This document shows, in pieces, positions 1 to 8,312 of a stretch of 64,000 bases of DNA (position 1 is its first letter; each line of letters begins with the position of its first letter). A model generated the notes under the pieces. It was not told the DNA's origin. It did no database searches and saw only the letters and a program-made list of their open reading frames with translations. The DNA is from Prochlorococcus sp. AG-355-P18 (lineage in GTDB: Bacteria > Cyanobacteriota > Cyanobacteriia > PCC-6307 > Cyanobiaceae). The translations under genes were made by a program, and so were the position numbers. The DNA lies in the NCBI GenBank assembly GCA_003280515.1, contig QCER01000001.1, positions 62,001-126,000 on the forward strand. Direction: 5' to 3'.

Positions 1-212
1 CATAAAAGGTCTGTCCTTAATTGATCTCCTGATTGTAAAAATGCAAGTGTCATTCCTTCAGTTTCTTCACAAGGGCAATAAACTCTTGCAATACCACTTT
101 CAACTTCTAAGCATGTACCTTTTGGTCTTGATGAAGGGTCTATTAAAACGGATTGCCCAGTTATTATTCTTACCGAATTGTACGGAGATTCACCATAATT
201 CTGGAAATGCAT
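1..212 (-). CDS. Crp/Fnr-family transcriptional regulator, N-terminal part (runs off the left edge)
   Basis: Reverse-strand ATG at 212 reads MHFQNYGESPYNSVRIITGQSVLIDPSSRPKGTCLEVESGIARVYCPCEETEGMTLAFLQSGDQLRTDLL; resembles the cNMP-binding beta-roll of Crp-family proteins. Open to the window edge. Confidence 0.6.
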   Translation of the reverse strand, partial: MHFQNYGESPYNSVRIITGQSVLIDPSSRPKGTCLEVESGIARVYCPCEETEGMTLAFLQSGDQLRTDLL

Positions 213-224
213 TAAATAAAATAT

Positions 225-243
225 GATAATGAGAATTATTATC
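225..243. promoter_or_regulatory. Fur-box-like palindrome GATAATGAGAATTATTATC
   Basis: 17/19 identical to the classical Fur consensus GATAATGATAATCATTATC; just upstream of the Crp-family start at 212. Weaker second site at 270-288 (13/19). Confidence 0.6.
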
Positions 244-362
244 AATTATGCACTAAAAAAACGCTTATTGCAATAGATTCTCATTATCAACACATTTTTG
301 AATTTTTTCTTTACAAAGCATTTAGCAATATAATTTAGGTAGAATTTCTAAATGTTTTATTT

Positions 363-554
363 TTGATGGAAGCAAATAGAGTATGTTTTAATTGTGGAAG
401 TTCTTCATTCGTCTCAGATCGATCTTTAGGAGGTAAGATTGTGTGCTCTAAATGTGGATCTTCTTCATTTAAAAATAAATCCTCTTCATTTTTTAAAAGT
501 AAAAAATTAGTATTTCTTGCTATTGCGGTAGTTATTTTTATAATTGTTATTTAG
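363..554 (+). CDS. Small zinc-ribbon-like protein with C-terminal TM helix
   Basis: 63 aa; CFNCGSSSF...CSKCGSSSF two CxxC knuckles then a hydrophobic C-terminus. Confidence 0.6.
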   Translation: MMEANRVCFNCGSSSFVSDRSLGGKIVCSKCGSSSFKNKSSSFFKSKKLVFLAIAVVIFIIVI

Positions 555-1335
555 ATAATCTGTTTATAGACCAAATTCCATTATTTTTAGTTACCTCTAC
601 ATCAATACCATATAACTTTTTAAGATTGTCACTATTTATAACCTTACTTTGTTGTCCATCAGCAATTATTTTGCCTTCTTTTAACATTATTACCCGGTCA
701 TAAATTTTTGTAATTGTTGAAATATCATGAGTTACGCATAAAATTTTAGTTTTTAATTTTGATAATTCATTAATCTTATCTATTACAAAAAACTTTGATT
801 TATAGTCTAAATTTGCAATTGGTTCATCTAGGATTAGGATATCCGGTTTTTTGATCAACGCCCTAGCAATCAGAGAAATTTGTTTTTCTCCATCTGATAA
901 GTAGGAAAAATATTTATTTGATAAATTAGACATATTCATTTTATTTATAATTTTTTCTACCTTGTAAGAATCTTTTTCAGATTTATTTTGTATATAACAA
1001 TATTTTCCATATAGTCCACTTAAAATTAGATCAAAAACTTGTAGATTTGGATTTATTCTATTTTTTATATCATTATTTACGGTACTTATTCTTTTTCTTA
1101 GTTCCCATAAATTTATAAGTTCTTTGTCAAATATCTTCAGTCTCGAATTATTAGTTATTACTGGGTATATGTTTCTATTAATTACTTCTATTAAAGATGA
1201 TTTACCTGAACCATTTGGTCCAATTAATATGACATTTTCTGAATACGTTATCTTTAAATTTAAATCTTTAATTACTTCAAAGCCATTTTTAAAACAATTT
1301 ATATTTTTTGCCTCAAACCAAAATTTATTAACCAC
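547..1335 (-). CDS. ABC transporter ATP-binding protein
   Basis: Walker A GPNGSGKSS, signature-like LSDGEKQ, Walker B ILILDEP, H-loop THD; GTG start. Confidence 0.85.
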   Translation of the reverse strand: MVNKFWFEAKNINCFKNGFEVIKDLNLKITYSENVILIGPNGSGKSSLIEVINRNIYPVITNNSRLKIFDKELINLWELRKRISTVNNDIKNRINPNLQVFDLILSGLYGKYCYIQNKSEKDSYKVEKIINKMNMSNLSNKYFSYLSDGEKQISLIARALIKKPDILILDEPIANLDYKSKFFVIDKINELSKLKTKILCVTHDISTITKIYDRVIMLKEGKIIADGQQSKVINSDNLKKLYGIDVEVTKNNGIWSINRLSK

Positions 1336-1436
1336 TAAAACTTATTGCTCCAAAATATAATCAATTGAATTGAGCTTAAAATAAATATAAAAAGATAAAG
1401 CCAATTCAACCATGAAGGTCTATTTACTTTCTTCAT
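1335..1436 (-). CDS. 33-aa single-TM peptide
   Basis: Reads MKKVNRPSWLNWLYLFIFILSSIQLIIFWSNKF; lies exactly between the Rieske oxygenase and ABC ATPase, with TAGTG overlap to the ATPase start. Confidence 0.5.
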   Translation of the reverse strand: MKKVNRPSWLNWLYLFIFILSSIQLIIFWSNKF

Positions 1437-1439
1437 AAA

Positions 1440-2762
1440 TTATATTATTAACATAAAAAATATAAGCGGAGCAGCAAATCGTACAAATGTCTTTCTAATA
1501 ATATCTATATTATTAACAATTTCTAACTTCTTTATCTCAGGAGGATATCTCAATATCACTTTGTCATAGACATCAAGATTTTGGTTTTTTATGTTATTTT
1601 TCCATGGTTCATCTTTATCTTCAGACTTTTTGTACCATTTCCAAAAATAATTTATTATTCTGTCTTCTCCCAATAATTTTATTTCATCTTTACTTATAAA
1701 TCCCATATTGTGATTATATGTTTGTGTTTTTAAAATCATATAATCCTCATCAAATATCTTATAAAAGATCTTTCTTTGAGTCTCTTTAAACAACATGAGG
1801 TTATTAATTAGTTTATTTCTCAAAAATTTCCTGTAGTGTCTTACTATTACTCTCGCTTTGTTATTTCCTAGTGGAATATGATCTAAAACTTGTAAATATC
1901 TAGCTGCAGAAGGATCACCTTTATAAATTAATATTCTTCCTGGTGGTATGTACTTTATCCGGATAAATTCTTTTGTGGGTTCTTTCTTGTAGTAATAAAT
2001 ACTTTCAATGTATTTAGGAGTAACATTAATTTTCTGGTTAAAACTAACTAGAACGTTTTTATTAACATCTTTATCAGGGATTGTATCTCCATGAACCCAA
2101 AAAAGATGAAGGATATCTAAGTGATTTTCAATTATCCTTGACCAATCACATTTAAAGTCAACTAATACCTCTTCAAATACATAATCATTATGCGTAAACC
2201 CATTTTCATATAATTCGTAGTTATCTATTGGTGAATCTTCACTTATATTGCTTAAATCAGTGTCAGATTTTTTAGAAAAATGTACAAAAATATATCCATT
2301 CTTTTCTAAAGCTTTGTATTGAGATAAGTGTATTCTTTTGGCGTAGTTATCATAGTTATTATCTACTATATGCCTGCATGTTATTCTGTCGAGATTTTGG
2401 CAAGTTCCACCAGATGAGAATTTAGCTCCATGATATGGACAGGTTATTACCCCGTCTGATAATGATCCTTCAAAAAAAGAGGCCCCCCTATGTGGACAAA
2501 TATTTTTAATGCACCTAACGTTTTCATCTTCATCTCTATAAAGAACAAGAGGCTCATCATAAAGTGAAAAATAATATAGTTTATTTTTTTTTAGTTCTTT
2601 CGAAGGACAAATAGCATACCAACCAAATAAACCTATTTTTAATTCATTTTGATTTTCTCTAATATCAAACGAGTCAATTTTTACTACCGTTCCTTTTTTA
2701 AATGGCTTAAGAACGGTATTTAAGTCTTTTGATTTAAAAAAATTAATTTGTCTGTTTTCCAT
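1440..2762 (-). CDS. Rieske [2Fe-2S] oxygenase, pheophorbide a oxygenase/Lls1-like
   Basis: CPHRGASF...CPYHGAKF Rieske motif; NHLDILHLFWVHGD resembles the mononuclear iron site; hydrophobic C-terminus as in PaO/Tic55-type proteins. Confidence 0.8.
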   Translation of the reverse strand: MENRQINFFKSKDLNTVLKPFKKGTVVKIDSFDIRENQNELKIGLFGWYAICPSKELKKNKLYYFSLYDEPLVLYRDEDENVRCIKNICPHRGASFFEGSLSDGVITCPYHGAKFSSGGTCQNLDRITCRHIVDNNYDNYAKRIHLSQYKALEKNGYIFVHFSKKSDTDLSNISEDSPIDNYELYENGFTHNDYVFEEVLVDFKCDWSRIIENHLDILHLFWVHGDTIPDKDVNKNVLVSFNQKINVTPKYIESIYYYKKEPTKEFIRIKYIPPGRILIYKGDPSAARYLQVLDHIPLGNNKARVIVRHYRKFLRNKLINNLMLFKETQRKIFYKIFDEDYMILKTQTYNHNMGFISKDEIKLLGEDRIINYFWKWYKKSEDKDEPWKNNIKNQNLDVYDKVILRYPPEIKKLEIVNNIDIIRKTFVRFAAPLIFFMLII

Positions 2763-2904
2763 AAATTAATTTCTTTTTTAATTGACTGTTTATCTTTCGG
2801 AACTATAACCCAAGTAAATAATCAATTTCTTATAAAAATAAAATTCTCTATTATTTGTAGCAATAATTATGTAGTTCTTGAAAAATATTGAGCTTCTACC
2901 GAAT

Positions 2905-3114
2905 TTATGTATCTTTAAATGATGTTTTTTGTATCTTTTGTGATTCTTTCAAATTTTTTATGTAATCAATAGCATCATCAATATTTTTGTGGAAATTGCA
3001 CTGACCTAAATAACAACCTATGAATCTTAAGAATTTTCTCTTGCCACCACTAATTTCATATTTATGTATTGTTCCGCCATCTATAGGCGCATAAATAAGT
3101 TCCGGTAATGCCAT
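2905..3114 (-). CDS. hypothetical protein (69 aa)
   Basis: ORF without overlap to stronger genes. Confidence 0.5.
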   Translation of the reverse strand: MALPELIYAPIDGGTIHKYEISGGKRKFLRFIGCYLGQCNFHKNIDDAIDYIKNLKESQKIQKTSFKDT

Positions 3115-3279
3115 ATTAATTTTGCATTTAATACTTTATTAAACAATAATTCATGTTCAAATACATTTCCATAGCTCATCTATATATTTAATAATTAATT
3201 TATTTATTTTGTGATAATTATTTATTGAATACTCAAGTATTATTTGTTATTTATTAATTATTGATATGGATTTTTTATT

Positions 3280-3375
3280 ATGCCAAGAGCATTTAGGCGT
3301 TTTTTAAAAAAACTTCCAAAAAAAATTCAAACTATAAAGCATTCATTTAGAGAGTTTCTATCTTCCAAAATATGA
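3280..3375 (+). CDS. 31-aa highly basic peptide
   Basis: ATG...TGA reading MPRAFRRFLKKLPKKIQTIKHSFREFLSSKI in otherwise very AT-rich intergenic DNA. Confidence 0.35.
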   Translation: MPRAFRRFLKKLPKKIQTIKHSFREFLSSKI

Positions 3376-3480
3376 AATAGCTTTTATGTTTAACAAATTT
3401 TTAATTTCTAAATTTTTAATAATACATAGTCGGCAAAGTTAAATTTTAAACTATATTAAACATGCAATTTATGAAATATT

Positions 3481-3822
3481 ATGATCAAAAGAGTATGTAC
3501 CATATTCATTTTAACTTTGCTTTTTCTATTTAATAGTCCAGTTTACTCATTAGATATTTCTTCTAAAACTCTTGATAAGTATACTAAAAAGATTTCTAAT
3601 AAGTTCACTAGAACTTATTGCAACACTACAAAATTCGGGATTTCTTATGATGGAGCTTTGGCATTTGCTGTTGGAGAGACTAATAAGGAATTTAAAAATA
3701 ATAAACTCAATAAGTTTATAGATTATTCTCTATTAAAAAATTCAATAGTTAATGATTTAGGAAATAATTGCCAAGTTTATGATTTTGCTGTTAGTAAATT
3801 AAAAAATTTAAAATTCAACTAG
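3481..3822 (+). CDS. hypothetical exported protein
   Basis: N-terminal signal-peptide-like segment MIKRVCTIFILTLLFLFNSPVYS. Confidence 0.55.
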   Translation: MIKRVCTIFILTLLFLFNSPVYSLDISSKTLDKYTKKISNKFTRTYCNTTKFGISYDGALAFAVGETNKEFKNNKLNKFIDYSLLKNSIVNDLGNNCQVYDFAVSKLKNLKFN

Positions 3823-3844
3823 AAAAATATAAATTGTTAAATTC

Positions 3845-4033
3845 TTATTTTTTTCCTATCCAATCATTGGGTTTCTCCATCATCCATTCGAAAACCCCTT
3901 TAGCATCAAGGTTTTTAGATGCATAAACAAACAAAACTGGAAATATTAAAATTACCGCGCCAATAACTGCTAATTCTATCTTGCCGATCCCCATCTCAGT
4001 TACTGTTAAAGCAAAATAATTAATCATTATCAT
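3845..4033 (-). CDS. small membrane protein
   Basis: 62 aa with a single hydrophobic segment. Confidence 0.55.
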   Translation of the reverse strand: MIMINYFALTVTEMGIGKIELAVIGAVILIFPVLFVYASKNLDAKGVFEWMMEKPNDWIGKK

Positions 4034-4191
4034 TATTGAATTTAATTTGTATCTATATAATTTACAAAAAATTTTAATTCTTTCACTTTTCTATGAGAAA
4101 TCTTAATTTTTTATAGTGAAATATATTTGTATAAAGTACCTATTTTATTGGTGAAGACTTTTTAATAATTTTAAGAATATGCTTCTGTTTG

Positions 4192-4341
4192 ATGGTTATG
4201 AATCATGAAATTATTATTTCCACTCCTATTTTTGTAGTATTGATTGGATTTATAGTTTTTAGAATTTTAAAAAAAAGAAAGAGATCAGCTAAAAGTATTT
4301 ATAAATTAATAGATGATTTAGAAAAAAAATATATATATTAA
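4192..4341 (+). CDS. small single-TM protein (49 aa)
   Basis: MVMNHEIIISTPIFVVLIGFIVFRILKKRKRSAKSIYKLIDDLEKKYIY. Confidence 0.4.
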   Translation: MVMNHEIIISTPIFVVLIGFIVFRILKKRKRSAKSIYKLIDDLEKKYIY

Positions 4342-4360
4342 TTTCTTAAGTAGAAAAAAA

Positions 4361-4657
4361 TCAATCAAATTCTATACCAACTTCTTCTTTTAAATCTCTC
4401 TCCAAATCTGGTAGATGTGGTTCAACCCAATGGTCTTTGTTATCAATGCCAGCTGCATTTACATAATTCATAATGTGTTGATCCACTTGCTTGTAAAGAT
4501 CATGCAAATTTAAATCCATACGAATATGTTGCGCAATTTCAGAGACTTGTTTTTCAGTTAGACAATGATCTGGATGAAGTAAATCACAACATGGAATTCT
4601 CTTCTCAATCAAATCATTTAGATTGATTTTTATTTCGTAATCTTGATGAACAGTCAT
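4361..4657 (-). CDS. hypothetical protein (98 aa)
   Basis: Intact ORF with soluble, charged composition typical of a real gene. Confidence 0.6.
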   Translation of the reverse strand: MTVHQDYEIKINLNDLIEKRIPCCDLLHPDHCLTEKQVSEIAQHIRMDLNLHDLYKQVDQHIMNYVNAAGIDNKDHWVEPHLPDLERDLKEEVGIEFD

Positions 4658-4749
4658 CTATTTTATATCTTTATATTTATTTTAATTATGTTTAAGGCTT
4701 TGTATATATTTAGTCAAGAAACAAAGTTTTTTTTATAAAATAAATAATT

Positions 4750-4899
4750 TTAAATAAATAGATCTTCTAAATCTTTATACAAATCATCATTTTCTTTTTC
4801 CTTAGGGTCAAGATGATCTAGTGAAAGTTCTTTTTTTGAGGTGTAGAAAAGATATCCAAGCGCTCCTAAAAGTAAAGTTGTTGGTAAAATCATTAGCAT
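4750..4899 (-). CDS. small single-TM protein (49 aa)
   Basis: MLMILPTTLLLGALGYLFYTSKKELSLDHLDPKEKENDDLYKDLEDLFI. Confidence 0.45.
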   Translation of the reverse strand: MLMILPTTLLLGALGYLFYTSKKELSLDHLDPKEKENDDLYKDLEDLFI

Positions 4900-4969
4900 T
4901 TAATTGACTTATAATGAATATAGTGCAACACTTAATACAGTCAAGTGCTGAACTTTAATTAATTTATAA

Positions 4970-5368
4970 ATGCCTACCAAGAAAAAAAGAGTTGGTTTTA
5001 TCCCTAGGGAAGATGTTATGAGAATAATTGATAAGTTGAGCATCGAGAACAATTTAAGTAATTCAAAAATAATAAGTATTTTGGTAGAGGAAGCACTTTC
5101 TATAAGGGGCATATTTAATAAAAATAATGGTAAAGCAGCCCAATTATTTCAAATGCCTGAGGGAAATTCACAAAACTTATCTGATAAATCTGCTGACTTT
5201 ATAGATAAATCAGAACCCTCAATCAATACTAAATTAGAAAATCATCTTTATCCAAGTAATTCTGCCCATTTAAATGAGGTAAATAACGAGGCTTTTGACT
5301 TGAAAACTTATAAAAAGTTTTTATCATTCCTTAAATTTCAGGAAATGACAGAAAAATATGATAAATAA
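4970..5368 (+). CDS. putative ribbon-helix-helix (CopG/Arc-like) DNA-binding protein
   Basis: N-terminus KKRVGFIPREDVMRIIDKLSIENNLSNSKIISILVEEALSIRG resembles an RHH fold; C-terminal tail low complexity. Confidence 0.5.
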   Translation: MPTKKKRVGFIPREDVMRIIDKLSIENNLSNSKIISILVEEALSIRGIFNKNNGKAAQLFQMPEGNSQNLSDKSADFIDKSEPSINTKLENHLYPSNSAHLNEVNNEAFDLKTYKKFLSFLKFQEMTEKYDK

Positions 5369-5494
5369 AAAGTGTTGCTTAGTGCTGTACTGTGCGCTAA
5401 ATTAGATTTGCATTTATAGAGGATTTTCGTATTAGAAATTATTTATTACCATTTCAAAAACCTAAATTAAATTTTCCATAAAATATTTATTCCT

Positions 5495-5809
5495 ATGAAT
5501 TCATCTCTCCCAGTTTTATCTGTAAATCTACTCCCTCCAGAGAAGTTATATTGTAATTTTAGTTATTGGAGTTCTTTGTTCTCTCAGGATATGCAAATTT
5601 TATGGGATAGAGCACATGGAATACCTTTAGAAAAATTGCCAAAAGGGCTTTCTGATATGATTTTTCCGTATTTATTGCTAGCACTTTCAGACTATAAGAC
5701 TTCTCAAATAAATAAAATGAATGGAATAGGATTAGACAATCTATTAAGCCTTTGGTTTGATAAATACTTATTAAATAAAAATGGTTACTTCGAGCTAATT
5801 AAAAAATAA
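5495..5809 (+). CDS. hypothetical protein (104 aa)
   Basis: Intact ORF with no overlap. Confidence 0.55.
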   Translation: MNSSLPVLSVNLLPPEKLYCNFSYWSSLFSQDMQILWDRAHGIPLEKLPKGLSDMIFPYLLLALSDYKTSQINKMNGIGLDNLLSLWFDKYLLNKNGYFELIKK

Positions 5810-5936
5810 TTTTAAATCCGATTTATAATATCAAATTTGATTGTGATCAAAAATATATTGCCACTAAAAATTTTATAAGTGATTCTTTTCGAATTGGCAC
5901 ATCAATAGTCTTGCTATAAATAAATTAATTGGTTTG

Positions 5937-6032
5937 ATGATGAATTATTTAAACTTCTGTTTAGCAAATATGTGTTTGGTAGTTTTGATCACGCTAATCA
6001 GTAGAGATATAAAAATAAGAAAAGCAAGATAA
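5937..6032 (+). CDS. tiny single-TM ORF (31 aa)
   Basis: MMNYLNFCLANMCLVVLITLISRDIKIRKAR. Confidence 0.25.
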   Translation: MMNYLNFCLANMCLVVLITLISRDIKIRKAR

Positions 6033-6208
6033 ATGAAATTTAATTCAAAGACCCTAAGCTTGATATTAAATCTATTATTTTGCTTATTAATATTTATTAT
6101 TTAAATTTATAGTCTTGATTCATTAATTTTTAAAATATCAAAAATTAATATTCAAGTTTGGTTGACTTTTATTTTTAATGAGACGATAATGACAAAAAAA
6201 ATTTAATT

Positions 6209-6382
6209 GTGAATCCTTTTCCAGATACTTTTGATGATTTTGTTGATGATTTACTTTCATCCGATGTTAATTTGTTAAAAGGGGAACTTGATTTTCTTCT
6301 TATGCAACATTTATTTAATTCTATAGATTTGAAGCTTATAAATAAAAATGAGACTAAAGATGACCAATCATTGGCTGCTTAA
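6209..6382 (+). CDS. small acidic protein (57 aa)
   Basis: GTG start; MNPFPDTFDDFVDDLLSSDVNLLKGELDFLLMQHLFNSIDLKLINKNETKDDQSLAA. Confidence 0.4.
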   Translation: MNPFPDTFDDFVDDLLSSDVNLLKGELDFLLMQHLFNSIDLKLINKNETKDDQSLAA

Positions 6383-6387
6383 TTTTT

Positions 6388-6498
6388 ATGAAATATTTTT
6401 ATGAAAAGTTTTGGGTACCAGTTTTTGGTTTTATTTTATCTAAATTTGTTTTTTTAATAGAAGGTAAAAAGCAAGACTCTAAAAATAAAAAAAAATAG
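6388..6498 (+). CDS. tiny membrane peptide (36 aa)
   Basis: MKYFYEKFWVPVFGFILSKFVFLIEGKKQDSKNKKK, 5 nt after the previous ORF. Confidence 0.35.
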   Translation: MKYFYEKFWVPVFGFILSKFVFLIEGKKQDSKNKKK

Positions 6499-6637
6499 AT
6501 TAATTACTTTTTTCCTCATAAAGTATTTTTTAATACATAAATTAAGTGAATATATTTTGATAACAACAAAAGTAGTGCTTTAAATTTATGATCATATGCA
6601 TGGTTGATATATAGTTATTGCTTTTTAGCAAATTTAA

Positions 6638-6817
6638 ATGAACAAGATTAATATTTTGAAGCCATATACAGTGCATTACCGTGATTTTCAAAATATTAGA
6701 TTAGAAAATTGTTTTTATGCTTCTGACGCATACGAGGCTAGAACACTAGCAATGGAATTTAATAAATATATAAATGAGCATCCAAACAGTATTGACCTAA
6801 TAAGATGCGAAAAATGA
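6638..6817 (+). CDS. small hypothetical protein (59 aa)
   Basis: MNKINILKPYTVHYRDFQNIRLENCFYASDAYEARTLAMEFNKYINEHPNSIDLIRCEK; amphipathic globular composition. Confidence 0.5.
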   Translation: MNKINILKPYTVHYRDFQNIRLENCFYASDAYEARTLAMEFNKYINEHPNSIDLIRCEK

Positions 6818-6849
6818 ATAAAAGTTTTTAATTAATCTGGATAATTTAT

Positions 6850-7560
6850 TTAAACACTTAAGAACTTATCTATAACTGCTTGACTCAACTCACTAGTATT
6901 TCCGCTTGCAACAATTCCTCCGCGTTGCATCGCATAATATCTATTGGCTTGTCTTACAAAATGCAAGTGTTGTTCTACTAATAAAACACCAATTCCTGTA
7001 TCTCTAATTATCTGATTGATTGCATTTTCTATGTCTAAAACTATATTTGGCTGAATCCCTTCCGTTGGTTCGTCAAGTAATAGTAGTTGGGGTTTGCCCA
7101 GCAATGCTCTTGCAATAGCTAGTTGCTGTTGTTGTCCACCACTGAGATCTCCTCCTTTCCTTTGTAGAAAATCTTTTAGGATTGGGAAGAGATCATAAAT
7201 AAATGGATCTATTTTCTTGTTCTTAGATAATCCACCTGGCAGTGATTCCATTCCTAACATAAGATTCTCTTCAACTGATAAATATGGAATAATTTCTCTC
7301 CCTTGAGGAACGTAAGCCATTCCTTTTCTCGCCCTCTGATGAGGTGCTTTTCTATTGATATTTTCGCCAATCAAAAATATATCGCCTTTTTTTTGTCTTA
7401 ACAAACCAATAAGTGATTTCAATAAAGTTGTTTTGCCAACTCCATTTCTTCCAATCAAACAAACCATTTCTCCTGATTTAACATTTAAATCTACATCTCT
7501 GAGAATATGACTTTCGCCATAATATGTATTCAATGATTTGATTTCTAGTAAGTTTTTCAT
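6850..7560 (-). CDS. urtE: urea ABC transporter ATP-binding protein UrtE
   Basis: LivF-type ATPase (GRNGVGKTT, LSGGQQQQLAIARAL, LLLLDEPTEGIQP) in urtABCDE order next to urease. Confidence 0.95.
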   Translation of the reverse strand: MKNLLEIKSLNTYYGESHILRDVDLNVKSGEMVCLIGRNGVGKTTLLKSLIGLLRQKKGDIFLIGENINRKAPHQRARKGMAYVPQGREIIPYLSVEENLMLGMESLPGGLSKNKKIDPFIYDLFPILKDFLQRKGGDLSGGQQQQLAIARALLGKPQLLLLDEPTEGIQPNIVLDIENAINQIIRDTGIGVLLVEQHLHFVRQANRYYAMQRGGIVASGNTSELSQAVIDKFLSV

Positions 7561-7562
7561 AA

Positions 7563-8312
7563 CTAATCCTCAGGCCTTCCTAGATAAACATCAATAACTT
7601 TTTGGTCCTTTTGTATAGTTTCCATTGTCCCCTCGCATAATACTGTGCCTTGATTTAATACTGAAACATTACTATCAAGTCTTCTTATAAATTCCATATC
7701 GTGATCTATTACAACTACAGTATTTTCTCCTGATAGTGATTTTAACAAATCAGCTGTAAGATCAGTTTCTTCATCGGTTAAACCAGCAACAGGTTCATCA
7801 ACTAACATTAAATCTGGCTTCTGTCCCACTAACATGGCTATTTCGAGCCATTGTTTTTGGCCATGCGATAAAGAACCAGCTTTAGTATCAACTTTTTGGG
7901 CTAAATTGACAATCTTCATAAGACGTTCAATCTCATTAAGCTGCTCATCCTTAATACTTTTATTTATAAGGTTTAAGGGGCTTTTAGGAGTTGACACTGA
8001 TATTTCAAGATTTTCTTTAACTGTTAGATTTTCAAATATTCTTGGACTTTGGAACTTTCTTCCCACTCCAAGTCGAGCAATCTTATGCTCCTTTCTACCT
8101 ACTAAAGATTTTCCTTTGAAAATTACTTCACCTTTTGTTGGCTTAACCTTTCCAGTTATTACATCAAGAAATGTTGTTTTACCTGCCCCGTTGGGTCCTA
8201 TTACAGCTCTTAATTCTCCTTTCTTTAAATTTAAATTAAGTTTGTTGAGAGCTAAAAAACCCTCGAAACTAACAGTAATATCTATTAAATTTAGAAGATA
8301 TGTTTTATTCAT
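7563..8312 (-). CDS. urtD: urea ABC transporter ATP-binding protein UrtD
   Basis: LivG-type ATPase (GPNGAGKTT, LSHGQKQWLEIAML). Confidence 0.95.
   Translation of the reverse strand: MNKTYLLNLIDITVSFEGFLALNKLNLNLKKGELRAVIGPNGAGKTTFLDVITGKVKPTKGEVIFKGKSLVGRKEHKIARLGVGRKFQSPRIFENLTVKENLEISVSTPKSPLNLINKSIKDEQLNEIERLMKIVNLAQKVDTKAGSLSHGQKQWLEIAMLVGQKPDLMLVDEPVAGLTDEETDLTADLLKSLSGENTVVVIDHDMEFIRRLDSNVSVLNQGTVLCEGTMETIQKDQKVIDVYLGRPED

Noticed and set aside
41-226. ORF-track protein on + strand (61 aa)
   Set aside because: Antisense to the better-supported Crp-family reading frame.
5387-5400. GTACTGTGCGCTAA as an NtcA site for the gene at 5495
   Set aside because: Only GTA-N8-TAA and not positioned with a clear -10 box.
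6034-6105. 23-aa hydrophobic ORF after 5937-6032
   Set aside because: Too short and low complexity to support from sequence alone.
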